Of a stretch of DNA of 33,184 nt, positions 17,029 to 24,895 are shown one piece after another. This DNA is from JAYYZW01 sp036339995. Its GTDB lineage: Bacteria; Pseudomonadota; Gammaproteobacteria; Ga0077536. Made by a program: the position numbers and the translations under genes. Under the pieces are notes generated by a model that was given only the letters and a program-made list of their open reading frames with translations, had not been told where the DNA came from and did no database searches. The stretch lies in contig JAYYZW010000028.1 of the NCBI GenBank assembly GCA_036339995.1, positions 1-33,184 of the forward strand, given 5' to 3'. The number at the start of each line of letters is the position of its first letter. The stretch's first letter is position 1.

Positions 17029-18955
17029 GGAGGAAAAAGATACTAGAACCTATCTGAAAATTATCTACGTGTGCGTTGTGCTCACCTTGAATCCGATACC
17101 GTTGCGCGTGCTTACCCTTGTCGCGGTTGTTCTTATTACATGCGCCTGCGGTCAGCAACGCAATGTTCGCGACAGTCTGCAAGCTCCCGATCTATTGGTA
17201 GCAGCAAAACGTTTGCTTACCCAGGGCAATTATGCTGCTGCGGCCGCGGCTTTCGCGGACGTCGCCCGTGCCAGCGATGCGCCGCGCTCGGTCGAGTTGA
17301 AGGCCATTGCAGCCCTCGCCTATCAGGACGCTGGAGATCGCGCGAGCGCGGACACGCTCATCAGTGAACTCGACGAAAACGGCGGCGAAGCTGCGCCCGT
17401 TGTCGCGCTCGCGAAGTCGCGATCGATGCTGCAGGCGGGTTTTACCGACGACGCCTATGCGATGGCCGTCCAACTTGAGGAGTTGAGCCTGACGCCTTAT
17501 CAACGAGGCGTTCGCGTCCGCGTCATTGGAGAGGCCGCGTTGGCTGCCAACGACATTCCCGCCGCCGCGCAAGCGTGGGTCTCGGTATACCGGTATCCGT
17601 ATCCGGCCGATCAATCGGAATTCATCGCTCGTTCGACCTGGCGAGCGATATCCCGGTTGCCGGAGTCCGAACTCGCTCGGCGTATCGCAACCAGTGCCCA
17701 AGCATCAGCCGGCTGGTACGCTCTGGCGCAAATCGCATCGCGCTCCCTGTTCGACACACCGACTTTCATAGAAAGTACGGATAAATGGACGCAACAATAC
17801 TCAGGGCATCCAGCAGCCGAATTGTTAGGGGAACTACTCGAGCGAACGGAACTAATTTCAGTCCGACCAAGGCGGATAGCCCTTTTCCTTCCGTTCGACG
17901 ACACCCTGCGTATCGCCGCCAAGGCGATTAGGGACGGCTTTCTTGCCGCATGGTATTCCGATGCGCGGATTGAATCGCGGCCTATCGTCGACGTTTACTC
18001 AACCGCAAGCGGCGATATCGTTTCGATTTACCGCAGAGCTGTTTCCGACGGCGCAGAATTCGTGGTCGGGCCGCTCAAAAAGAGCTTCGTTGAGGCGTTG
18101 CGCAAGCAAACAAGCCTAGAAATCGGCATACTTGCGCTAAATGTCGTGGACGCCCCATCACGCAACGAGAGCGGACCGCCAAATTTATACCAGTTCGGAC
18201 TGACGCCGGAAGATGAAGCGCGCCAAGTCGCGCGCCGCGCACAGGCCAAGGGTTCCCGCGCCCTGATCCTCACCCCGGACAGCGCCTGGGGCCAAAGACT
18301 CATGAAAGCCTATGCTAATACCTGGAAGCAGCTCGGCGGCGCCGTGCTTGCAGAGGTATTTTATTCCGACGAGGCGAAATCCTATCCGGACGCCGTCAAA
18401 CGCGCGCTGAACATCGACCTGAGCAAAGCCCGTGCCGCGGGGCTCCGTGCCAAGCTATCGATTCCGCTGCATGCCGAGCCCCGACGGCGGGCGGACATAG
18501 ATGTCATCCTGCTCGCTGGATTTCCGGACAATGCCCGGCAGATCCTGCCGCAGCTTCGGTATTTTCGCGCCGAAACCGTACCGGTCTTCGCTACTTCACA
18601 CGTTTATGCCGGCGGCAAGCAAGCCGAACGCGACCGGGACCTGAATGACCTGGTATTCGGTGACATGCCCTGGCTTATTGGCGCAGCGGACGTGGACCTA
18701 TTCAACGCGATAAGACGCAGTTGGCCGGCCGAAGCAAATAAATACCCACGCCTTCACGGCTTTGGCATCGATGCATACAGAATCATTCCCTACTTGGCAA
18801 AAATGCGCTATCAGCAAAATCTGCGGATTCCTGGTGTAACCGGTGTGTTGTGGATGGATTACGAGGGCATCGTGCACCGGCACATGACGTGGTTGAAGTT
18901 CGTGGACGGTATTCCGACCCTGGCCAATGAATCTGTCCGGCGTTATGCACACTGA
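17027..18955 (+). CDS. lpoA: Penicillin-binding protein activator LpoA (LppC/YraM family lipoprotein)
   Basis: Outer-membrane lipoprotein that reaches through the periplasm to stimulate PBP1a in species where it has been studied. The N-terminus has a hydrophobic stretch (VLTLVAVVLITCAC) with a lipobox-like TCAC, so lipidation is likely at the second of two close cysteines. Residues from about 45 to 280 look like helical TPR-type repeats. The C-terminal half begins RRIALFLPFDDTLRIAAKAI and has a type-I periplasmic-binding-protein fold with VVGPLKKSFVEALRK and RALILTPDSAWGQRL. The frame opens at ATG 17027, inside the rsmI start. Downstream GTG (17069, 17078) or TTG (17087) starts would give a more typical short signal peptide. 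Confidence 0.9.
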   Translation: MEEKDTRTYLKIIYVCVVLTLNPIPLRVLTLVAVVLITCACGQQRNVRDSLQAPDLLVAAKRLLTQGNYAAAAAAFADVARASDAPRSVELKAIAALAYQDAGDRASADTLISELDENGGEAAPVVALAKSRSMLQAGFTDDAYAMAVQLEELSLTPYQRGVRVRVIGEAALAANDIPAAAQAWVSVYRYPYPADQSEFIARSTWRAISRLPESELARRIATSAQASAGWYALAQIASRSLFDTPTFIESTDKWTQQYSGHPAAELLGELLERTELISVRPRRIALFLPFDDTLRIAAKAIRDGFLAAWYSDARIESRPIVDVYSTASGDIVSIYRRAVSDGAEFVVGPLKKSFVEALRKQTSLEIGILALNVVDAPSRNESGPPNLYQFGLTPEDEARQVARRAQAKGSRALILTPDSAWGQRLMKAYANTWKQLGGAVLAEVFYSDEAKSYPDAVKRALNIDLSKARAAGLRAKLSIPLHAEPRRRADIDVILLAGFPDNARQILPQLRYFRAETVPVFATSHVYAGGKQAERDRDLNDLVFGDMPWLIGAADVDLFNAIRRSWPAEANKYPRLHGFGIDAYRIIPYLAKMRYQQNLRIPGVTGVLWMDYEGIVHRHMTWLKFVDGIPTLANESVRRYAH

Positions 18956-19128
18956 AGCCCGACCAAGCGCCAGGCCACCGGCATTGAAACGTGGGTCGTT
19001 TGAACGACTACTTGAAATGCAAGATACACCGCGGAGTTGCGGCGTCCTGCATGCTTGGTATCGGGCTCCGTCAGAGGTCGTGGTGATGGACTTGCGAAGA
19101 TCGGCATCGGAACGCCGGGCACCCTGAC

Positions 19129-19500
19129 ATGGGTCCGATCGAGACGTCGCGGGACTGCGGTCGACACTTCGAAGAGGTTGCGGAAAGATACCTGCTTAAA
19201 CGAAGCCTCTCCGTCATCGCCCGCAACTACGCATGTCGCGTCGGCGAAATCGATCTGATCATGCTGGATGGAGAGACCATCGTTTTCATCGAAGTGCGCT
19301 ACCGACGATCGCTGCGGTTCAGCGGCGGTCTGGAAAGCATTACCGACAGAAAACGGAATCGGCTGATTCGAATGGCGGTGAATTTTCTAGTAAAAAGAAG
19401 CGGTCCCGCGGAACTGCCGTGCAGATTCGATGTGTTGGCGATTACCGGCGACGCGGAGACCTATTCGATCGACTGGATTGCCGATGCGTTTTCTGCATAA
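19129..19500 (+). CDS. yraN: UPF0102 family protein YraN
   Basis: Small protein of the UPF0102 family, predicted to have a restriction-endonuclease-like fold and of unproven function. The core is visible as AERYLLKRSLSVIARNY, then GEIDLIMLDGETIVFIEVRYR, which contains the E..D(x)n..E.R pattern of the putative active site. The usual EVK reads EVR here. SITDRKRNRLIRMA follows. At 123 residues it is the usual size. It occupies the conserved place between lpoA and diaA. A 173-base gap after lpoA contains no convincing gene. Confidence 0.92.
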   Translation: MGPIETSRDCGRHFEEVAERYLLKRSLSVIARNYACRVGEIDLIMLDGETIVFIEVRYRRSLRFSGGLESITDRKRNRLIRMAVNFLVKRSGPAELPCRFDVLAITGDAETYSIDWIADAFSA

Positions 19501-19579
19501 TGTTTCTCGACGCCGAACCCGGGCTGCTGAAAGCGATCTCTTGCCCTTTTGCAACGATTACCCAGATGCTTAACATGAG

Positions 19580-20182
19580 TTGACCGACTTGGATCCCCTC
19601 AATCGAATCAGAGCGATTTTTGATGAAAGCATCGCAGTCAAAACACTGTGCGTCGAAGCGCTAAGCTCGAGTATTGCAGATGCCGCAGCCTGCATAGCAA
19701 ATGGGCTGCTAAACAGCGGCAAGGTTTTGAGTTGCGGCAATGGCGGGTCGGCCGCCGATGCGCAGCATTTCTCCTCTGAGATGTTGAATCGTTTCGAGCG
19801 TGAGCGGCCCGGATTGCCTGCCATCGCGCTCACTACTGATTCGTCGACATTGACGTCTATTGCGAACGATTACCAGTTCGCGGATATCTTCGCAAAGCAG
19901 ATTCGCGCCTTGGGACGTCCGGGCGACGTATTGCTCGCATTTTCAACGAGCGGAAACTCACACAACATTATCAATGCCATCGACGCCGCGCACGACCAAG
20001 ACATGCGCGTAATACTCGCCAGCGGAAAGGACGGCGGGACGGCGGGAAGTAGTCTTGTTGACGGCGATATCGAGCTTCGTGTGCCCAGTTCTTCGACGGC
20101 GCGTGTACAGGAATCCCACCTCACCATCATCCATTGTCTTTGCGATCTTATAGATTGTCATTTGTTAGGCCAGGAATTGTAG
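19580..20182 (+). CDS. diaA: SIS-domain protein, DiaA-type replication initiation regulator
   Basis: Sugar-isomerase-fold protein related to phosphoheptose isomerase GmhA. In E. coli the gene at this locus (yraO) is DiaA, which binds DnaA and promotes timely initiation at oriC. The SIS signature reads VLSCGNGGSAADAQHFSSE, with later LLAFSTSGNSHNIINAI and ARVQESHLTIIHCLCDLID. No ATG is available. A TTG at 19580 (or 19589) aligns with the E. coli start, and an upstream stop at 19571 limits the frame. The gene order lpoA-yraN-diaA-dolP favours DiaA, but GmhA activity cannot be excluded from sequence alone. It ends directly against dolP. Confidence 0.88.
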   Translation: MTDLDPLNRIRAIFDESIAVKTLCVEALSSSIADAAACIANGLLNSGKVLSCGNGGSAADAQHFSSEMLNRFERERPGLPAIALTTDSSTLTSIANDYQFADIFAKQIRALGRPGDVLLAFSTSGNSHNIINAIDAAHDQDMRVILASGKDGGTAGSSLVDGDIELRVPSSSTARVQESHLTIIHCLCDLIDCHLLGQEL

Positions 20183-20779
20183 ATGAAACAAACGCCACTT
20201 TCGGAAATATTTAGGCCGGTCTGCATTCTTCTAATCGCGGCAATCCTCGTAACTATTTCCGGTTGCGCCGGGATACTCCTAGGTGGAGCGGCAACCAGCG
20301 CCGTGGTCGCCAATGATCCGAGAACGACCGGAACCTTCGTCGAAGATCAGGCGATTGAGGTCAAAGCCTACAGCGCATTGCGAGCTAATCCCGACATCAA
20401 GGAACAGACCCATATCGGTATTACGAGCTATAACCAGGTGGTATTACTTACCGGTCAGGCGCCGACCGAGGACCTGCGATCGCAGGTCGTCGAGATCGTC
20501 AGTGCGATCGCCAAGGTCCGGCATATCCACAACGAGGTGAACATCGCGGCGCCCAATTCGATGATGTCGCGGACGAACGATGGAGTTCTGACCACCAAGG
20601 TCAAGACCAAGATGTTAGCTACGGCGGAACTGAACGCGACCAAGATAAAAGTCGTCAGCGAAGCAGGCGTCGTGTACTTAATGGGTCTCGTTTCAGCAGC
20701 CGAAGGCAATCTCGCTGCCGAGATCGCAAGCCGGACGGGAGGGGTGCAGCGTGTCGTCAAATTGTTCGAGGCGCAGTAA
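20183..20779 (+). CDS. dolP: Dual BON-domain outer-membrane lipoprotein DolP (YraP)
   Basis: Lipoprotein with two BON domains. E. coli DolP supports outer-membrane integrity and associates with the BAM complex and division sites. A signal peptide ends in the lipobox ISGC at about residues 25-28, then a short glycine- and alanine-rich linker. The first BON domain spans about 55-120 (including HIGITSYNQVVLLTGQ) and the second about 130-198 (TTKVKTKMLATAELNATKI, VVYLMGLV). The length of 198 residues is close to E. coli DolP. The ATG immediately follows the diaA stop. It converges on sspB with only 18 bases between the two stops, and no strong hairpin is visible there. Confidence 0.93.
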   Translation: MKQTPLSEIFRPVCILLIAAILVTISGCAGILLGGAATSAVVANDPRTTGTFVEDQAIEVKAYSALRANPDIKEQTHIGITSYNQVVLLTGQAPTEDLRSQVVEIVSAIAKVRHIHNEVNIAAPNSMMSRTNDGVLTTKVKTKMLATAELNATKIKVVSEAGVVYLMGLVSAAEGNLAAEIASRTGGVQRVVKLFEAQ

Positions 20780-20797
20780 TCACGCGCCGAAGACACC

Positions 20798-21226
20798 TTA
20801 TTTGACGACGGTTAAATGCGGTGCTCGACGCCGAGGACCCTTCTTATCTCCGCGGCTCTGTTTTGACGCAGACTCGGCATTGGTTTCAGCGGCGCATTCG
20901 ATGTGCCCGGCGTCTTCCCCGGGTTCACCGAGTAGAATTCCCCGACTGTTTTCACGCGCGTAAATCGCCTGTACCGCATCGACCGGAACCGATATGTCGT
21001 AAGACTTACCGGAAAATCGCGCGCTGAAATTTACGAATTCAGTACCAATATCAAGGTCGCGAACTGCATTGAGCGACACGTTCAACGCGATCATGCCGTC
21101 TTCGACGTACTGTTGCGGCACCTTTACCTGATCACTTCCGGCATCAACCAGGAGATGCGGCGTTTGCTGATTATCCACTATCCAATCATAGATCGCGCGA
21201 ATGAGGTAAGGCCTCGTTGACGTCAT
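20798..21226 (-). CDS. sspB: ClpXP protease specificity-enhancing factor SspB
   Basis: Adaptor that binds the SsrA tag and hands trans-translation products to ClpXP. The folded domain starts RPYLIRAIYDWIVDNQQTPHL and includes HLLVDAG, VPQQYVEDG and LNVSLNAV. It continues with FSARFSGKSYDISVPVDAVQAIYARENSRG. A charged linker follows and ends in RRAPHLTVVK, the short tail motif by which SspB docks on ClpX. The protein has 142 residues, within the normal range. It lies 47 bases after sspA, matching the usual sspA-sspB pair. Confidence 0.96.
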   Translation of the reverse strand: MTSTRPYLIRAIYDWIVDNQQTPHLLVDAGSDQVKVPQQYVEDGMIALNVSLNAVRDLDIGTEFVNFSARFSGKSYDISVPVDAVQAIYARENSRGILLGEPGEDAGHIECAAETNAESASKQSRGDKKGPRRRAPHLTVVK

Positions 21227-21273
21227 GAGTCAGAACTAATACTCGAGCGCTACAAATCCAATCCGATGCGGGC

Positions 21274-21897
21274 TCAGCGCATTTCCTGCTCAACGGGGGA
21301 AAGGCTGCTTTGAAAAGCCCGTCGCTCGAACAGCTTGTCGGCATATTTTACGAGTGGCTTGGCCTGTGCCGTCAGTTTTACGCCGTAATGCGGCAAACGC
21401 CATAGAAGCGGACCCATGCACATGTCAGTGAGGGAAAACTCTTGTGACATAAAGTACGGGTTTTGGGCGAATATTGGTGCCAACGCCATCAGGTGATCCC
21501 GCAGTGACTTGCGCGCATTAGCTGCAGCAATGTCGTTGTCGCCATCGAGAACTTCAGCCAAAGTGAACAGATCCCGAACGATACGAAAGCGGAATTGTCG
21601 ATTATTCGCGCGCGAGACAGGGTCCACCGGCATCAACGGCGGATGCGGATAACGTTCGTCGAGATACTCCAACATAATCTGCGCGTCGTACAAGACAAGA
21701 TCGCGGTCAATCAAGGTAAGCACCTTCGCGTACGGGTTTAGAGCGTTTAAATCTTCGGGCTTGGTTTCTTCATCGATAAAATGGATCTCGACATTGATAT
21801 CCTTCTCCGTCAGAACCAATCGTACACAGTGACCGATAAGGTCCGCTTCATTGGCATATAAAGTCATCACTGAACGTCTGTTCGTTAACACACTCAT
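21274..21897 (-). CDS. sspA: Stringent starvation protein A (glutathione-S-transferase fold)
   Basis: RNA-polymerase-associated protein with a GST fold but no expected GST activity. In E. coli it alters sigma70 promoter use and promotes acid and starvation tolerance. The thioredoxin-like half reads SVMTLYANEADLIGHCVRLVL and YAKVLTLIDRDLVLYDAQIMLEYLDERYPHPPLMP. The helical half includes FSLTDMCMGPLLWRLPHYGV. The conserved PHPPLMP surface patch resembles the functional PHP motif of E. coli SspA. The ATG at 21897 lies one base upstream of the petC stop. A codon four residues earlier also opens the frame, but inside petC. The length is about 207 residues. Confidence 0.96.
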   Translation of the reverse strand: MSVLTNRRSVMTLYANEADLIGHCVRLVLTEKDINVEIHFIDEETKPEDLNALNPYAKVLTLIDRDLVLYDAQIMLEYLDERYPHPPLMPVDPVSRANNRQFRFRIVRDLFTLAEVLDGDNDIAAANARKSLRDHLMALAPIFAQNPYFMSQEFSLTDMCMGPLLWRLPHYGVKLTAQAKPLVKYADKLFERRAFQSSLSPVEQEMR

Positions 21898-21898
21898 T

Positions 21899-22633
21899 TT
21901 AGTGAACATCCTTCCAGTAATCGCGTTTCATAAGGTAGGTCGCTGCCAATAAAACAAAAAGGAAAGCGATGGTCCAGAAACCGACTTGGTAGCGAATGAG
22001 CTTGGCCGGTTCTCCCACGTAAACCATGAAACTCACGAGTTCGCGAACCGTTTTTTCGTATTGCGACGGATCCAGCTTCCCGGGAACAGAAATTTTCAGG
22101 CTTGGACCGCGGTGACCCTGTGCGTCCTCTTGAGTCTCCACCAACCGCTGTAATCCTTGAAGTTCCCACAAGACATGCGGCATAGCGGTGTCCGGGAAAT
22201 ACAGGTTATTCATGCCGGTCGGCCTGCTGTCATCGAGATAAAAACCAAGTAGGTACGAATACAGCCAGTCAGCGCCGCGCGACCGGGCAATAACGGACAA
22301 ATCGGGAGGCGCCACGCCGAACCACTGTTCGGCATCTTGCGGCTGCATGGCGACCGTCATGGTGTTCCCGATCTTGTTCGTGGTGAACATCAGATTCTTT
22401 GCTACGGCCTCCTCGCTGAGATCGAGATCTTCCACCAGTCGGTTGTAGCGCATGTAAGCAGCGGAGTGGCAACTCAGGCAATAATTCACGAAGGTGCGAG
22501 CGCCGCGTTGCAAACTAGCCTTGTTGCCCAGGGAGACGTTTGCGTCGAGCAATTCGGGGCCATGACCGCCCGCTGCAGTCGCGACAGTGGCGCAAGCCCA
22601 AAGGATCAATGCAAGAATCGTTCGCACGTTCAA
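21899..22633 (-). CDS. petC: Ubiquinol-cytochrome c reductase, cytochrome c1 subunit
   Basis: Membrane-anchored periplasmic c-type cytochrome that takes electrons from the Rieske protein and passes them to soluble cytochrome c. A signal peptide covers about residues 1-20 (TILALILWACATVATA). The covalent haem site is CLSCH at about 52-56 and a likely axial methionine lies in DTAMPHVLWELQG. A C-terminal membrane anchor reads VGFWTIAFLFVLLAATYL. No ATG fits: a TTG at 22633 overlaps the petB stop, and a GTG at 22627 is an equally good alternative. The longer open frame running upstream into petB is spurious. The length is about 244 residues. Confidence 0.95.
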   Translation of the reverse strand: MNVRTILALILWACATVATAAGGHGPELLDANVSLGNKASLQRGARTFVNYCLSCHSAAYMRYNRLVEDLDLSEEAVAKNLMFTTNKIGNTMTVAMQPQDAEQWFGVAPPDLSVIARSRGADWLYSYLLGFYLDDSRPTGMNNLYFPDTAMPHVLWELQGLQRLVETQEDAQGHRGPSLKISVPGKLDPSQYEKTVRELVSFMVYVGEPAKLIRYQVGFWTIAFLFVLLAATYLMKRDYWKDVH

Positions 22634-23862
22634 CCCGTCAGCCGCTCCGGAACCGGCTTGTTTTTGTCCGCTTTCGAGTAAAAAGGCATCAGCAGAAAGA
22701 ACCCGAAGTAAATAAGTGAAAAACCGCGCGCGAGCCAAGTATACAAACTGGTCGGATTTTGCGTGCCGAGGTATCCCAGCGAAATGAAGCTGATGACGAA
22801 CAAGACTAATGCGGTCTTGAAAATCGGCCCTCGATAGCGAATCGATCTTACCGGACTGCGATCCAGCCACGGCAGCAAAAAGAACACCATCGTCGCCGCT
22901 CCCATCGCAAGCACGCCGAACAATTTGTCGGGGACCGCCCGCAAAATCGCGTAGAAAGGAGTGAAATACCAGACCGGCACGATGTGGTCAGGAGTCTTGA
23001 GCGGATCGGCCGGGACGAAATTGTTGTGTTCGAGGAACCACCCGCCAAACTCCGGAGCGAAGAATACGACGGCCGAAAACAAGATTAGAAACGCCACTAC
23101 TCCCATCGAATCCTTGACCGTGTAGTACGGATGAAAAGGAATACCGTCTACGGGCTTGCCATCGGCATCCTTGTTATCCTTGATTTCGATGCCGTCCGGA
23201 TTATTCGACCCGACCTCATGCAGTGCGATGATGTGCAATACGACTAGCCCTGCAATGGCAAAGGGAAGTGCGATGACGTGGAACGAGAAAAATCGATTCA
23301 GAGTAATGTCGGAAACGACGTAATCACCGCGAATCCACAACGACAAGGTTTCTCCCACGAACGGGATGGCGCCAAAGAGCGAAATGATGACCTGGGCACC
23401 CCAGTACGACATCTGCCCCCAGGGTAGTAGGTATCCGCAAAATGCTTCCGCCATCAACGTCAGATACAGGAACATCCCCAGTATCCATACGAGTTCGCGA
23501 GGCTTCTTGTAGGAGCCATACAACAGCGCTCGCAACATGTGGAGATAAATAACGATAAAAAAGAAGGACGCCCCCGTCGAATGCATGTACCGGATCAGCC
23601 ATCCCCAGTCGACGTCGCGCATGATGTACTCGACCGAGGCAAACGCGGAGGCCGCGTCTGGCTTGTAATTCATCACGAGCCAGTTGCCCTTAACTATTTG
23701 AATCGCGAGCACCACCTTGTAAAAAACGCCGAAGTAATACCAGAAGTTGAAATTTTTGGGCGCGTAATAACGGCCCATGTGATCGTTCCACAGCTGCGTA
23801 AGCGGGAACCGATCGTCGACCCAATCGCGAACCTCCACCAAGCCTTTGACTACCGTGTTCAT
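22630..23862 (-). CDS. petB: Ubiquinol-cytochrome c reductase, cytochrome b subunit
   Basis: Core transmembrane subunit of the bc1 complex, holding two b haems and the Qo and Qi quinone sites. Haem ligands are His94 and His108 in one helix (RYMHSTGAS, YLHML) and His195 and His210 in another (FFSFHVIALP, VVLHIIALHEVGSNNP). The Qo-site loop that in many bacteria reads PEWY is PVWY here. The 410-residue length and eight hydrophobic helices indicate an unfused full-length cytochrome b. The ATG overlaps the petA stop as ATGA and the stop overlaps petC. The product name cytB/fbcB is also used. Confidence 0.97.
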   Translation of the reverse strand: MNTVVKGLVEVRDWVDDRFPLTQLWNDHMGRYYAPKNFNFWYYFGVFYKVVLAIQIVKGNWLVMNYKPDAASAFASVEYIMRDVDWGWLIRYMHSTGASFFFIVIYLHMLRALLYGSYKKPRELVWILGMFLYLTLMAEAFCGYLLPWGQMSYWGAQVIISLFGAIPFVGETLSLWIRGDYVVSDITLNRFFSFHVIALPFAIAGLVVLHIIALHEVGSNNPDGIEIKDNKDADGKPVDGIPFHPYYTVKDSMGVVAFLILFSAVVFFAPEFGGWFLEHNNFVPADPLKTPDHIVPVWYFTPFYAILRAVPDKLFGVLAMGAATMVFFLLPWLDRSPVRSIRYRGPIFKTALVLFVISFISLGYLGTQNPTSLYTWLARGFSLIYFGFFLLMPFYSKADKNKPVPERLTG

Positions 23863-24458
23863 GAAGATCCTCCGCCGGCATCGCCAATCAGGAGGCGGGT
23901 TTCGCTGAGAAACCGGTACGGCGGAATCGTCATATTCTTCGGCGCCGGCACACCGGTATATACGCGACCGGAAAGATCAAACTTGGAACCGTGACAGGGA
24001 CAAAAAAATCCGCCATGCCAGTTTTCGCCCATGCTCGCCTCGTCACCCAAAGCCACAAAACTCGGAGAACATCCGAGATGGGTGCATAAGCCGACGAGCA
24101 CCAGATACTCGGGATTCAAAGACCGCCAGGTATTCAGTGCAAATTCGGGTTGCTCCGATCCTTCTGACTGCGGATCACGCAAGGCGCCTGACGGCATCGA
24201 TGCTAGCGCTTCGAGTTGTTCCGGCGTTCGGCGGACGATCCATACGGGCTTGCCCCGCCATTTGTGGATGATCCGCTGGCCGATTTCAATCTTGCTAATG
24301 TCGACTTCAACCGGAGCGCCGACTGCCTTGGCCCTGGCACTGGGTTGAAAGGTGGAAACGAAGGGGATCACCGCGATACCGGCTCCAATACCGCCGATGA
24401 CGACAGCCGTACCGGTGAGAAATCGGCGTCGCTCCAGATCGGCAGCATTCTTGCTCAT
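23859..24458 (-). CDS. petA: Ubiquinol-cytochrome c reductase, Rieske iron-sulfur subunit
   Basis: Periplasmic 2Fe-2S protein with an N-terminal membrane anchor; it oxidises ubiquinol at the Qo site and reduces cytochrome c1. The N-terminus shows a twin-arginine-like RRRFLTG followed by a hydrophobic stretch (VVIGGIGAGIAVIPFV), consistent with Tat export. The cluster ligands are CTHLGC and CPCHGSKFDLSG, giving the two Cys and two His pairs plus the disulfide cysteines. The protein has 199 residues, typical. An AGGAG lies ten bases upstream of the ATG. It is first in the petABC operon and divergent from degS. Confidence 0.97.
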   Translation of the reverse strand: MSKNAADLERRRFLTGTAVVIGGIGAGIAVIPFVSTFQPSARAKAVGAPVEVDISKIEIGQRIIHKWRGKPVWIVRRTPEQLEALASMPSGALRDPQSEGSEQPEFALNTWRSLNPEYLVLVGLCTHLGCSPSFVALGDEASMGENWHGGFFCPCHGSKFDLSGRVYTGVPAPKNMTIPPYRFLSETRLLIGDAGGGSS

Positions 24459-24544
24459 GCTCCCCTATCTCCTAAACGGAATCTGTTCATGTAGTCGTCG
24501 ACTTGCCGCCGGACCTGTATGGCGCCGTTTGAATCATTATGGCC

Positions 24545-24572
24545 AGATTACGAATCTACCCCCAAGACACAA
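24545..24572 (-). promoter_or_regulatory. Candidate promoter of the petABC operon
   Basis: On the minus strand TTGTGT (24567-24572) and TAATCT (24545-24550) are separated by 16 bases. This lies about 90 bases upstream of the petA ATG. The match to sigma70 consensus is moderate, and a second hexamer CATAAT further downstream gives an alternative. Confidence 0.35.
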
Positions 24573-24808
24573 TTTCGCATCCGCCCCCGCTACTATTCGT
24601 TTCGGACCGAACATGCCTTGCAGCCGGTCGGGTTTAGGGAATCATAGCGAGGCGGGTGGGAGAGCAAGGCCGAGTGTGTCATCGTTTGAGGCGAATATTG
24701 AGTCTAATTAACGAAAACCATGGCGCATCTGGACCGCTATCCCAACCCCCGAGTCAATTCTTCCTAAGTCCGACAGGGTGCTAGCGGCATTCGATACGGA
24801 ATGTCGAT

Positions 24809-24838
24809 TTGTTGGGGTTATACGGTAAATTATATTAT
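24809..24838 (+). promoter_or_regulatory. Candidate promoter of degS
   Basis: TTGTTG at 24809-24814 and TATTAT at 24833-24838 with an 18-base spacer, about 60 bases before the degS ATG. An overlapping TATATT at 24831 would give a 16-base spacer. It is the best candidate in an AT-rich stretch; no other evidence supports it. Confidence 0.4.
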
Positions 24839-24895
24839 CAAATTCCAGGCGGCCGTGGTCGCTTGGGGACGTTTAACGGCCCTTAAATCCCCTTC

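Larger units (their letters stand above)
24459..24895. other. Divergent regulatory region between petA and degS
   Basis: 437 bases without a supported gene. It should contain the promoter of petABC on the minus strand (best candidate at 24545-24572) and that of degS on the plus strand (best candidate at 24809-24838). The degS-proximal half is AT-rich. Several short frames cross the region, but none resembles a known protein and none has a good ribosome binding site. Confidence 0.6.

Noticed and set aside
18927..19127. A 66-codon frame between lpoA and yraN
   Set aside because: It starts inside the end of lpoA in another frame, has low-complexity Arg- and Pro-rich composition and no recognisable similarity.
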